Assembly: GCF_944324745.1 (NCBI RefSeq)
Contig: NZ_CALUXO010000048.1
Span: forward strand, 1 to 44,439
DNA: 44,439 nucleotides
DNA from: an uncultured Thomasclavelia sp.
GTDB taxonomy: Bacteria; Bacillota_I; Bacilli_A; Erysipelotrichales; Coprobacillaceae
Direction: 5' to 3'
A model generated the notes under the pieces. It was not told the origin of the DNA. It saw only the letters and a program-made list of their open reading frames with translations, and ran no database searches. This document shows positions 19,930-28,079 of the stretch, piece by piece. The first letter of the stretch is position 1, and each line of letters begins with the position of its first letter. Both the position numbers and the translations under genes were made by a program.

Positions 19930-20043
19930 TTATTTTTTGATTTTCTTTTTATAAATAACAAAGCCAACAATAACTACAACCGCAATAATCATTACGATTA
20001 CATAAGGCATGATATTAGCACTATCTCCTGTCGCTACACTCAT
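19930..20043 (-). CDS. 37-residue peptide resembling a stand-alone sorting signal
   Basis: A small reading frame starting MSVATGDSANIMPY, then an uninterrupted hydrophobic run of about 18 residues and the basic end YKKKIKK. Its ATG has a perfect AGGAGG at 7 nt, a TATAAT (about 20061) upstream and a terminator downstream, so it is a genuine gene. The V-x-T-G-D, Tyr, membrane span, basic tail order matches the C-terminus of the large surface protein at 41660-43663 (EVKTGDESNLGLY...). It lacks a signal peptide and any passenger domain. It could be a membrane-inserted microprotein or a miniature sortase-type substrate; function unknown. Confidence 0.82.
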   Translation of the reverse strand: MSVATGDSANIMPYVIVMIIAVVVIVGFVIYKKKIKK

Positions 20044-20306
20044 ATTAAAACCTCCTAATATAGACATTATTATACACCTAATCTGGTTATTTGACTACTT
20101 TCGTGTAATTAACTTAATATTCTCCCTAATTCTAACAAGAATTTTATATTAATAATATTTTATCGTTTTACAGCATGTAAATAATTTACAATTAATCTAT
20201 CTACAATTTGCAAAAAATAACATTAACTCAACAAATTATTACATCTATAAAATTTTTTACATTTACTTATGTATAATTAAACTTATATTATATGGGGTGA
20301 AGTGTA

Positions 20307-21533
20307 GTGAATAATAAAAAATTTGCAAGTCTTTTAAAAAAATATATTAATAATAACCAATATACTGTTGTATATTTATCAAAACTAACCAATATCCCAC
20401 GTTCTACCATTCAAAAATATATGTCAGGTAATCTTTTACCAACAAATTACAATAATATAGAAAAAATCATCAGTTTTTTTCCACTTACTGCTTATGAAAA
20501 AAACGAATTAAAAAATACATATATCATAGAAAAAATCGGCTATCCAAAATTCAAAAAAATCAATATACTAAAAAGAATTATTGAATCTTTAAATAATATG
20601 GATAGTGAAATGATTCAATATAATATTTCCTATAACTTTAAAAAAATCAATAATTTTGCCAAAAATCCCGAAGAATTAAAACTGATGGTGCATTATATCT
20701 TAGAAGAAACTATAGTAACTACTAAAAAACTTAAAATATTATTAAATTGCAATAATAATCTTTTTGATATTATCTACATGTACGCCAAAAATAATCCTGA
20801 ATTATCTTTGGATATATTAGTAAATCTCAAAAGTCTTAATAATCAAGCATCATTATTTAATTTAGTACAATTTGAAAAGTTATTAAAATTATCATTATTA
20901 GATAATAATATATCCATTAGATATGTCCATGGAAACGAAACTAACTTTAATTACTACAGTATATTTCCTTATATGATTGCCAGTGACAAAAAAATAATTT
21001 TAATCAATAGCGATTATACTCTAGGAATTTTAATCGATGATAATCAAAAATTTTTACATGATGAATATAATAAAAAAAGAATATCTGCCAAAAAACTGAT
21101 TACCAAGGGTAATAAACAAGAAATAGATATAAATAGAATATTTAATGACTTTATTAATTCAAAATCACCTGATCATTATATCTACAGTGGTAAGTTTTTA
21201 AACTATTTTAATTCTATTCAAAATTTAAAAAGCAATTTTACTATTTATTTTAAATTCAACAACGAGGCCATAAATCCAACTTTAATAAAAGAACTTGAAG
21301 AAAGCGATAATGTAGCTATCCATATGATCAATAATCAAAAATTTCTTTTTCCCGATAATTTAACGATTTTTAGTAGTCAAAAATCATTAATTATTATCAA
21401 AGATAATATTGTAATTAATGTCTTAGAAAACACATTATGTCAAGATTTTCTTTTACTCAACAATTTATTTATAACAAATGATTATTGTTTTGATCAGCAA
21501 ACAAGCATAAATAAAATAAACCATCTACTATAA
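20307..21533 (+). CDS. HTH-domain protein of unknown function, paralogue 1
   Basis: 408 residues, GTG start with GGGGTG upstream. Residues 1-60 form an XRE-like helix-turn-helix (VVYLSKLTNIPRSTIQKYMSGN). A conserved helical linker follows (EKIGYPKFKKINILKRIIESLN), then a long region with no motif I recognise containing KKIILINSDYTLGILID. It aligns along its whole length with the next gene, lacking about 70 residues in the last third. The coding DNA is very AT-rich and Asn/Lys/Ile-rich compared with the housekeeping genes, suggesting accessory DNA. Probably a regulator with a C-terminal sensing domain; the ligand is unknown. Confidence 0.8.
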   Translation: MNNKKFASLLKKYINNNQYTVVYLSKLTNIPRSTIQKYMSGNLLPTNYNNIEKIISFFPLTAYEKNELKNTYIIEKIGYPKFKKINILKRIIESLNNMDSEMIQYNISYNFKKINNFAKNPEELKLMVHYILEETIVTTKKLKILLNCNNNLFDIIYMYAKNNPELSLDILVNLKSLNNQASLFNLVQFEKLLKLSLLDNNISIRYVHGNETNFNYYSIFPYMIASDKKIILINSDYTLGILIDDNQKFLHDEYNKKRISAKKLITKGNKQEIDINRIFNDFINSKSPDHYIYSGKFLNYFNSIQNLKSNFTIYFKFNNEAINPTLIKELEESDNVAIHMINNQKFLFPDNLTIFSSQKSLIIIKDNIVINVLENTLCQDFLLLNNLFITNDYCFDQQTSINKINHLL

Positions 21534-21548
21534 AATATCTATTTTAAA

Positions 21549-21587
21549 ACCTAGCTAATAATAAATCACCAGCTAGGCTTTATCTTT
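21549..21587 (+). terminator. Possible weak terminator between the HTH paralogues
   Basis: CCTAGCT / AGCTAGG separated by 14 nt, followed by CTTTATCTTT. Short stem and long loop, so only a candidate. Confidence 0.4.
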
Positions 21588-21794
21588 AATATAGTAATTT
21601 CAATATAAATAACTCTAATTAAATCAACTATCAAATTAACCAAAACCAATTTTAATTCTTTCTTTTATTATTAAGTAATTAAAAATAAAAGAGAAATATG
21701 AAACATAATTACCTTTATATAATTGAAAAATAAAACATTTAATTCAAATAATGTTATAATTATAACTAGATTCTTTGAGAATGTGAGGATACAT

Positions 21795-23228
21795 ATGAAT
21801 AAAGTAAGATTTCCTGTACTATTAGATTATTTAATCAAAAATCATACTTACAATAACAAAAAACTAGCCCAAGAAACCGGTATCGATCGAACAGTAATTC
21901 AAAAATATATATCAGGTGCCAGATTACCTTCAAGCTACGATAATATCGAACTAATTGCTGATAAACTAACACTGCCTGAAGAAGAACGTAATATGCTATA
22001 TGATGCCTATAAAATTGAAAAAGTTGGTTATGAAAAATATGAGCAATTAAAACTAATCAAAAAGATTATTGAAAACATTAGCTATCCCAAAAAGATTGAT
22101 GATTATGATTTTGATATATCATATCAATTCAACAATATAAACCATTTTGCTACCACTCATCAATCATTACTAATTTTAGTGAGATATGTAATTGATCAAG
22201 CAAAAAATGGTAACGACAACAACATATATGCGTATTTACCTGATAATACAGATATTATTGATTTAATTAGTGATAATTTAAATTCTAGCAGTCCATTGTA
22301 TTTAAATCTGCTTACTAATATCATTACAGTTGAAAAAGCTCAGATAGATAATATAAAAAAATTCGAAAATCTTTTACCACTAATTTTCTTAGATAATACG
22401 CAAATTCGATATCAGTATGAAAATTTATCACTAATTCAAGAGACCAATTTTTCTTATCCATACTGTATTAGTAGTCCTAGTTGCTCATTACTTATTAATT
22501 CCGATTTATCTTCTGGAATCTTAATAGAGAATGAAGGAAATAATTATATTTTGAAACAATTCAAAGAAACTTATGACAAGTCCATGCTATTTTGTCAAAA
22601 TATCAATTCTGCTACAGAAATAATTAAATACTATAATTCAGAATCAAAAAATATTAATTATGTTCGTTCATTTTCATATGAACCATGTATTGTTCCATGT
22701 TTAGATATTGATTTGATCCACAAAAGATATCAAGGTCCTAAAGAATATGGCAAACAAATTATTGATTTTCTAATTCAATATAAAAATCAAGAATTGCAAC
22801 ACATAAAAAATGGAAGCAAATTTAGTTTTTACTTTACCAAATCAGGTTTGCAATCATTTTATGATACTGGCCGTGTTAGTGAGATACCAAATCAGTTTTA
22901 TCACCCGTTTTCTAAAAATGATGTTATTTTACTATTATCAAGAACTTTAAATTTGGCTAGAAATTATGATAGTTATCGATTTTATTTAATTAATGAAGCT
23001 AAATTTAATATTCCCAATAAATTTAGTTTAGTATTAAATGATGAAACTGAAGCTCTTATTACTCTTGGTGGTGATAATAATGATACATCAGTCAATATTG
23101 CCATTTTGGAACCAATCTTAAGGCGAGAGTTTTGTTCATTAATTGAATTAATTGATTTAGAAGATAGCTATTATGACTTTGAATACTCATTTAACTATAT
23201 TCAAAAGTTTATCGATTCACATAAATAA
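21795..23228 (+). CDS. HTH-domain protein of unknown function, paralogue 2
   Basis: 477 residues from ATG 21795, which has GAGGA 5 nt upstream; the longer frame from TTG 21723 would run through the TATAAT at 21755-21760 and is rejected. Residues 1-65 form an HTH (NNKKLAQETGIDRTVIQKYI). The same linker as its neighbour follows (IEKVGYEKYEQLKLIKKIIEN), then a region containing CSLLINSDLSSGILIE and a C-terminal block ending YDFEYSFNYIQKFI. Tandem duplication with 20307-21533 is clear, but with large divergence, so the copies are old or acquired together. No enzymatic motif seen. Confidence 0.82.
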   Translation: MNKVRFPVLLDYLIKNHTYNNKKLAQETGIDRTVIQKYISGARLPSSYDNIELIADKLTLPEEERNMLYDAYKIEKVGYEKYEQLKLIKKIIENISYPKKIDDYDFDISYQFNNINHFATTHQSLLILVRYVIDQAKNGNDNNIYAYLPDNTDIIDLISDNLNSSSPLYLNLLTNIITVEKAQIDNIKKFENLLPLIFLDNTQIRYQYENLSLIQETNFSYPYCISSPSCSLLINSDLSSGILIENEGNNYILKQFKETYDKSMLFCQNINSATEIIKYYNSESKNINYVRSFSYEPCIVPCLDIDLIHKRYQGPKEYGKQIIDFLIQYKNQELQHIKNGSKFSFYFTKSGLQSFYDTGRVSEIPNQFYHPFSKNDVILLLSRTLNLARNYDSYRFYLINEAKFNIPNKFSLVLNDETEALITLGGDNNDTSVNIAILEPILRREFCSLIELIDLEDSYYDFEYSFNYIQKFIDSHK

Positions 23229-23355
23229 TTGATATTCAAATAATGTAACACTATTAAATATCTTTTACTAAGCAACACATTATATGTAACTTTATCTATT
23301 AAATATAAATTTATCTGGTTTGAATTTGCTGTATTCTCAAACACTATAATTATAT

Positions 23356-23415
23356 AAAAAGGATACTACTTTTTTATAGCAACTTGCTTAACCAAACTTG
23401 TAATATCCTTTTTTG
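23356..23415. terminator. Candidate bidirectional terminator, long loop
   Basis: AAAAAGGATA / TATCCTTTTT, a perfect 10-bp repeat around a 38-nt loop between the convergent HTH and TPR genes. The rest of 23229-23460 is AT-rich with no reading frame I can support. Confidence 0.45.
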
Positions 23416-23460
23416 CATTTTAATTACTATTTCATATCTAAAATTTCTTAAACAAACATG

Positions 23461-24891
23461 TCATGCATATCTTTTTCCAGCACTTAATTTTTGATAACTA
23501 TCCATCATCCCTTTTAAACAATCTTTAGTAATCGGATAACTATCACCATAGTTATTTTTATAAATTCGGTAACATCTTCGATACAATAACAAAGCTGTTT
23601 GATATTGTTTTAAGCAATAATAATCAAAAGCTAAATTAAACAAAAACTCTGTAGCTACTACATCATCATTTTGACTTAAACAGTAGTTATAGCTGTTTAG
23701 ATCTTTACTTAATAATAATTGGTTTAATTTATCACTTTGATTAAGCAAACGTAACCGCTTAGTATCAATTTTGATAGTAGCATAACTTTCAGTTGGCATT
23801 AAATGCTTGATTTTTTGTGATATTTTATTAGCTTTATCAATCATATTTAAATTAATATAGTCAATTTTTAGATTTTCTAAAACGTCGATGAATATTCGAT
23901 TATACTCATCATACACTTCCAGCATTTCCTGATAATATTGATAATCCAACTCTAATGCCTGATGATATTTATGTAATAAACGATAAACATCAGCCTGATT
24001 TTTAATGCTTGCAAGAGTATCCGGATGATTTTTACCTAACAGCTTAAATCTTAATAAATAACACTTTTTATGCAGATTTAAAGCCAGATAATAACTTTCT
24101 AATCCTTGATAATCTAATGCCAGATTATTTAAACTATTTAAAGTATCTTGATGGTTTTCAGTTAATAACTTTAAATATAATTGATAACACTGATCATCTA
24201 ATGTTAATGCTTCTTGATATCGGTACAGTTTTCGATAGCAGGCAGCTAAATTTGACATAATCTCTAACGTTTTTAAATCTTCACATCCATATTTAGCTTT
24301 TATAATTTGATAACATTGCTGATATAGTTTTAAAGATCGTTCATATTTTTCAATCATATAATAATCTTTAGCTAGTATTTTTAAAGCAGTGATAGTTTGG
24401 ATATTTGAAGAACCTAAAATTTGATTTTTTAAATCATAACTTAGCATGTCAATTTTAATTAATTTATTTATTCTAAAAGAATCGGGTTTATTTAAAATAT
24501 CCTCTCGGATTTTATCAAAATAATCATCTTGATAATTTAATGCTTTTTGATATAGTTCATTTAATGATCCTTCTTTTACTGAAGTCTCACTATACATCAA
24601 AGCAAAGTTAAATAAACTATTTAAAGTCTCTAAATGATTGGTTCCAAGTAGATCATTAAATACTTGATAACATTCTAAATATATTTGATAATCATATTTA
24701 AAATCATCAATCAAATCATAACAGTTTTCTAATTGATTTAATGTTTTAAGCGTCTTTTTATCATCTAATCCTAATAGCTCGCTTTGAGCATCAAAACACT
24801 CCTGATAGATTGGTAACGCTAAATAATATTTACCCTCTTGATAAAAACCATCAGCTTGATTTAATAAAATAGCAATACTTTCTTCATCCAT
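23461..24891 (-). CDS. Tetratricopeptide-repeat protein
   Basis: 476 residues made of about ten TPR units of roughly 42 residues, of the kinesin-light-chain-like type (LYQQCYQIIKAKYG..DLKTLEIMSNLAACYRKL). No signal peptide or membrane span and no catalytic domain, so probably a cytoplasmic protein-binding scaffold. AGAGGA precedes the ATG. It starts 12 bp after the CARF/PD-(D/E)XK gene and is surely co-transcribed with it. The partner protein is therefore the best clue to its job; the peptide it binds is unknown. Confidence 0.88.
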   Translation of the reverse strand: MDEESIAILLNQADGFYQEGKYYLALPIYQECFDAQSELLGLDDKKTLKTLNQLENCYDLIDDFKYDYQIYLECYQVFNDLLGTNHLETLNSLFNFALMYSETSVKEGSLNELYQKALNYQDDYFDKIREDILNKPDSFRINKLIKIDMLSYDLKNQILGSSNIQTITALKILAKDYYMIEKYERSLKLYQQCYQIIKAKYGCEDLKTLEIMSNLAACYRKLYRYQEALTLDDQCYQLYLKLLTENHQDTLNSLNNLALDYQGLESYYLALNLHKKCYLLRFKLLGKNHPDTLASIKNQADVYRLLHKYHQALELDYQYYQEMLEVYDEYNRIFIDVLENLKIDYINLNMIDKANKISQKIKHLMPTESYATIKIDTKRLRLLNQSDKLNQLLLSKDLNSYNYCLSQNDDVVATEFLFNLAFDYYCLKQYQTALLLYRRCYRIYKNNYGDSYPITKDCLKGMMDSYQKLSAGKRYA

Positions 24892-24903
24892 AATTTTCCT
24901 CTT

Positions 24904-26058
24904 TTAATAAACTGATAATAATTTTGATACTAGATTTCCTTTTTTGATATCATCTTTATCAATAATGATACAATCTAGCTTTCTAGCTCGTTCATATATC
25001 AGACTAGTTCTTTCATCAATATCAGTTGTCGTAACAATTACTGGAAAAGATTCTTTTAAGCCAAATCTTTTAGTAATTACATATATTTCATTTAAATATT
25101 CTGTTTTTAATTCACTGGTCTTACAAGAAATAAAATATAGTTTTCTACCAATTCTAGCAATAACATCAACTTCATTAATAATCTTATTTTCATCGTCTTT
25201 ATCCCAATCGATAATTGTATTGATTTTTATTTCATCAAATTGCTTAGAATTATATATCTGCAAATAAGTATAAACCTCTAAAAAACTACCTTGTTGATTA
25301 ATTAAATTTTCAATTGTTTCATCATAATAATTAAAACAGATGCGCTCATCATAAATCTCTAAATTAATTAAAGCCCCAATTTTAGCTAAAGTATTAAACA
25401 TCGAAATATCTGCTTTGATTTTTCTACCGTCTAATTTGATATTTCTAGGAGCATCAATATTCCCATAGTAATTCGAATATTTTGCATTAATATATGAAAT
25501 AAAACGACTAAATCGTTTCCAGCGATTGACATCTTTTAATGCCAAAGCCACAACTTGATCAATAAAACTATTATTAACAATTTTATGAACATCTTGATTA
25601 CCGACAAAAGATGTTGCTCCAGCCAGATATAATATTTGTTCAATATCCAGTTTAACAAAACTAATTGTCTGATAGGTATTTTGGCTATCATTATTTAAAA
25701 GAATTATATTTTCATTTTCAATATCCAAATAGCTACATTGGATTTGATTTTCAATTGCGTATTTAAGCAAAGGAACTTTAATTCGGTCTTCACCACCAGT
25801 AATATCAATACAATCAACATCTTTAATTACTTGATGCAACTTTTCATCAATGATAAAAACTGATGAAAAATCAAGTTTTACTATTTCTACATTTATTCCT
25901 TGACATTTATTTTCAAGAAACGCTGCTGTATATTTTGCTTTTTGAATCAAATCATCATCTTCGTCAACTAAAAATGTAACTTTCAAAGGATTAAATGCCA
26001 TACTGGCATAAATATTATCTTCCAGTGAATCTGTAAATATCTCTAATAATTGTTTCAT
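24904..26058 (-). CDS. CARF-like plus PD-(D/E)XK protein, DUF1887 (Card1/Can2-like)
   Basis: 384 residues from ATG 26058, which has GGAG 6 nt upstream; ATG 26070 lacks a site. The N-terminal Rossmann/CARF-like domain (about 25-140) has VTFLVDEDDD and IDITGGEDRIKVPLLKYA. Thr87-Gly88-Gly89 aligns with the TGG(T/x)K ligand loop of DUF1887 CARF domains, but here it reads TGGED. A central region follows (about 150-250). The C-terminal restriction-like domain has GSFLE (Glu261), NEVDVIARIGRKLYFISCKT (Asp298, Ser311-Cys-Lys313). In Card1/Can2, cyclic tetra-adenylate from type III CRISPR activates nucleic-acid cleavage. No CRISPR array or cas gene is in this window; instead a TPR gene follows. The specific ligand and activity are inference. 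Confidence 0.8.
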   Translation of the reverse strand: MKQLLEIFTDSLEDNIYASMAFNPLKVTFLVDEDDDLIQKAKYTAAFLENKCQGINVEIVKLDFSSVFIIDEKLHQVIKDVDCIDITGGEDRIKVPLLKYAIENQIQCSYLDIENENIILLNNDSQNTYQTISFVKLDIEQILYLAGATSFVGNQDVHKIVNNSFIDQVVALALKDVNRWKRFSRFISYINAKYSNYYGNIDAPRNIKLDGRKIKADISMFNTLAKIGALINLEIYDERICFNYYDETIENLINQQGSFLEVYTYLQIYNSKQFDEIKINTIIDWDKDDENKIINEVDVIARIGRKLYFISCKTSELKTEYLNEIYVITKRFGLKESFPVIVTTTDIDERTSLIYERARKLDCIIIDKDDIKKGNLVSKLLSVY

Positions 26059-26268
26059 ATCTTTCTCCATTAAAATAGATTTTTTTACTTATAACAATAT
26101 TTTGATCATTATTTCGCCGTTTTTTATAAACTTATTATAACTTCAAATTAATCAATATAAAATAATCCACGCATTAAATTCCATATTTAGATTAAAATTA
26201 AATTTTTTATTTAAATAACTTGAATTAATCAACTAAATTTTATTAATCAAAAAAATAGGGCATTAAAT

Positions 26269-26296
26269 TTGTATTTATAAAAAAAACCGGTATACT
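26269..26296 (+). promoter_or_regulatory. Promoter of ldh
   Basis: TTGTAT (26269-26274), 16 bp, TATACT (26291-26296), 26 bp before the ldh ATG. Upstream are three copies of ATTAATCAA (26147, 26224, 26242) of unknown meaning. Confidence 0.7.
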
Positions 26297-26322
26297 GAAA
26301 GTAACAAGAGGAGGAAATTATT

Positions 26323-27267
26323 ATGGCAAACATGCAAAAAATCGCTGTTATTGGATGTGGTTTTGTTGGATCAACATCAGCTTTTAGTTTAATTCAAACA
26401 AATTTATTTTCAGAAATGGTTTTAATAGATGCAAATCAAGATCGAGCTGAAGGAGAAGCAATGGATTTAAGTCATGGTAGTGCTTACTCAACACCAATGA
26501 AGATCTATGCTGGTACTTATGATGATATCGTAGATGCGGGAATTATTGTTATTACGGCTGGAGCTAATCAAAAACCTAATGAAACAAGATTAGACTTAGT
26601 TAAAAAGAATGTTAATATTTTTAAAAGTATTATTCCTGAAATTACTAGTAGAAATTGCGAAGGGATCATTTTAGTTGTTTCTAATCCAGTTGATATTTTA
26701 ACTGAAGTTACTTTAAGATTATCAGGACTACCTGCTAATCGAGTAATTGGTTCTGGAACTGTTTTGGATACTGCAAGATTAAAATATGTTTTAGGTCGTC
26801 ACTTACAAGTAGATCCACGTAATATTCATGCTTATATTATTGGAGAACATGGAGATAGTGAACTAGTTGTTTGGTCAGGTGCTAGTGTTGGTGGTATTCA
26901 TATTAATCACTTCTGTGAATTAAGAGGGCATTTCCAGCATGAAGAAGCAATGGAACGTTTAGCTCAAGAAGTTCGTGACAGCGCTTATGAAATCATCGAA
27001 CGTAAAGGAGCTACTTACTATGGTGTGGCTGTAGCTGTTAAACGAATTGTTGAAGCCATCGTAAAAGATGAACATGCGGTTTTACCAGTATCTAGTTTAA
27101 TGCAAGGTGAATTTGGTTTAGATGGTTTATGTTTAAGTATTCCAACTGTTGTTGGCCAAGACGGGGTTGAAAAAGTTGTTGATATTCATCTAAATGAAGA
27201 AGAAAATCAAAAATTACAAGCTAGTGCTAAAGCCCTAAAAGAAATTATCGATAGTCTTGATTTATAA
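26323..27267 (+). CDS. ldh: L-lactate dehydrogenase
   Basis: 314 residues. NAD-binding loop IGCGFVGSTSAF, VVSNPVDILTEV, GSGTVLDTARLKYVLG and the active-site segment YIIGEHGDSELVVWS (catalytic His) identify L-LDH, which reduces pyruvate to lactate and regenerates NAD+. Length is standard. AGGAGG lies before the ATG. Monocistronic with its own terminator. Together with pgk-tpiA it fits a fermentative gut bacterium. Confidence 0.98.
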   Translation: MANMQKIAVIGCGFVGSTSAFSLIQTNLFSEMVLIDANQDRAEGEAMDLSHGSAYSTPMKIYAGTYDDIVDAGIIVITAGANQKPNETRLDLVKKNVNIFKSIIPEITSRNCEGIILVVSNPVDILTEVTLRLSGLPANRVIGSGTVLDTARLKYVLGRHLQVDPRNIHAYIIGEHGDSELVVWSGASVGGIHINHFCELRGHFQHEEAMERLAQEVRDSAYEIIERKGATYYGVAVAVKRIVEAIVKDEHAVLPVSSLMQGEFGLDGLCLSIPTVVGQDGVEKVVDIHLNEEENQKLQASAKALKEIIDSLDL

Positions 27268-27278
27268 TTCTTATAATT

Positions 27279-27383
27279 TTAATGCCAGAAACAGTGTTTC
27301 TGGCATTTTTTATTATTAAAACTATTTTTAGAATATCTTGCATTAATATCATTATCGTCTTCAACAATTAAAATTTTTGACAT
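27279..27383 (-). pseudogene. 5' relic of an OmpR-type response regulator
   Basis: Reverse-strand ATG at 27383 opens a 34-codon frame beginning MSKILIVEDDNDIN, the first beta strand and acidic pocket of a response-regulator receiver domain. Similarity ends after about 20 codons, and the frame runs into the ldh terminator and stops. No ribosome site precedes the ATG. It is best read as the remaining tip of a deleted two-component regulator gene. Confidence 0.65.
27281..27314 (+). terminator. Terminator after ldh
   Basis: Perfect 12-bp stem AATGCCAGAAAC / GTTTCTGGCATT, 3-nt loop, followed by TTTTT. Confidence 0.95.
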
Positions 27384-27389
27384 AGTTTA

Positions 27390-27803
27390 CTAAATTAAAA
27401 TGCCCTGACAATGATCAATTTCATGTTGAATGATTTGAGCTGTAAATCCTGTGTAAGTTTTAATCTTCTTTTTAAATTTTTCATCTAAATAACTAACTTT
27501 TACCTTTTCATAACGGCTTGTTGGTTTTCTTTGAGGTAATGACAAACAAGCTTCTTCAGTTTGATATTTTTGACCAGAAAATTTCATTATTTCTGGATTG
27601 ATCATCACAGTATAATCTTTTCCATCTTTGATTACAATAATACTTTTATTAACACCAATCATATTAGCGGCCATTCCTACACAATTCTCTTGATGGGCTT
27701 TGATCGTATCCAACAAATCTTCTACTACCTCAATATCATTTTCAGTTGCTGGCTTAGCTTTTTGACTTAATAAAAAACTATCCGTCACTATTTCCTTAAT
27801 CAT
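27390..27803 (-). CDS. def: Peptide deformylase, short form
   Basis: 137 residues from ATG 27803. The three motifs are present: motif 1 as CVGMAANMIGV (usual GxGLAAxQxG; Gly1 and Gln are replaced), motif 2 EACLSLP with the metal-binding Cys, and motif 3 QHEIDHCQGIL with HExxH. It removes N-formyl groups from nascent proteins. Short homologues with this altered motif 1 are common in Clostridia-like bacteria, usually beside a second, canonical enzyme. A 12-codon upstream extension to 27839 contains the AAGGAAAGGA site and is rejected. Confidence 0.88.
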   Translation of the reverse strand: MIKEIVTDSFLLSQKAKPATENDIEVVEDLLDTIKAHQENCVGMAANMIGVNKSIIVIKDGKDYTVMINPEIMKFSGQKYQTEEACLSLPQRKPTSRYEKVKVSYLDEKFKKKIKTYTGFTAQIIQHEIDHCQGILI

Positions 27804-27841
27804 TAGTACTTCATTCCTTTCCTTAATATTAAAACACAAAT

Positions 27842-27870
27842 ATTATAACATTCTCCACTTTCTTTTTAAA
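27842..27870 (-). promoter_or_regulatory. Promoter of the deformylase gene
   Basis: TTTAAA (27870-27865), 17 bp, TATAAT (27847-27842) on the minus strand. Confidence 0.6.
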
Positions 27871-27875
27871 CAAAC

Positions 27876-27902
27876 AAAAAGACACATCCCTGTGCCTTTT
27901 GT
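27876..27902 (-). terminator. Terminator after the agr peptide gene
   Basis: Stem AAAAGGCACA / TGTGTCTTTT (one G.U pair), 4-nt loop, then T-rich sequence on the minus strand. It ends the agr locus, about 75 bp after the peptide stop. Confidence 0.75.
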
Positions 27903-27974
27903 TAAAATTAACCCGATATTATATTTTCTAAATTTCAAATATTCTAAATAACTACTTCAAATTAGAATTATAAA

Positions 27975-28079
27975 TTATTTAGTTTTTCTTCTTGGTTTGT
28001 AAGCTCCACCTGGTGAATAATTGTTTTCATACTTTTTGGCAATTTTTTTCACCATTTTGCAGACTTTTTCTTTTGTCAT
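27975..28079 (-). CDS. Candidate AgrD-type signal-peptide precursor, 34 residues
   Basis: Small frame with GGAGGTG upstream, overlapping the last 53 nt of agrB in another frame, as agrD genes commonly adjoin agrB. Residues 1-18 (MTKEKVCKMVKKIAKKYE) form a basic amphipathic helix like the AgrD leader. The core is NNYSPGGAY and the tail KPRRKTK. Standard AgrD has a ring Cys followed four residues later by the cleavage site, then an acidic Pro-containing tail. Here the core offers only Ser22, and the tail is basic. A serine lactone (as in the FsrD signal) or a linear product is possible. Assignment rests on location, size and helix. Confidence 0.7.
   Translation of the reverse strand: MTKEKVCKMVKKIAKKYENNYSPGGAYKPRRKTK

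Noticed and set aside
21723-21794. 24-codon N-terminal extension of the second HTH protein
   Set aside because: It would start at TTG without a ribosome site and run over a TATAAT; the internal ATG 21795 has GAGGA and gives alignment with its paralogue.
23229-26320. Search for a CRISPR array near the CARF-like gene
   Set aside because: No regularly spaced repeats of 24-40 bp are visible here or in any other intergenic region of the window.
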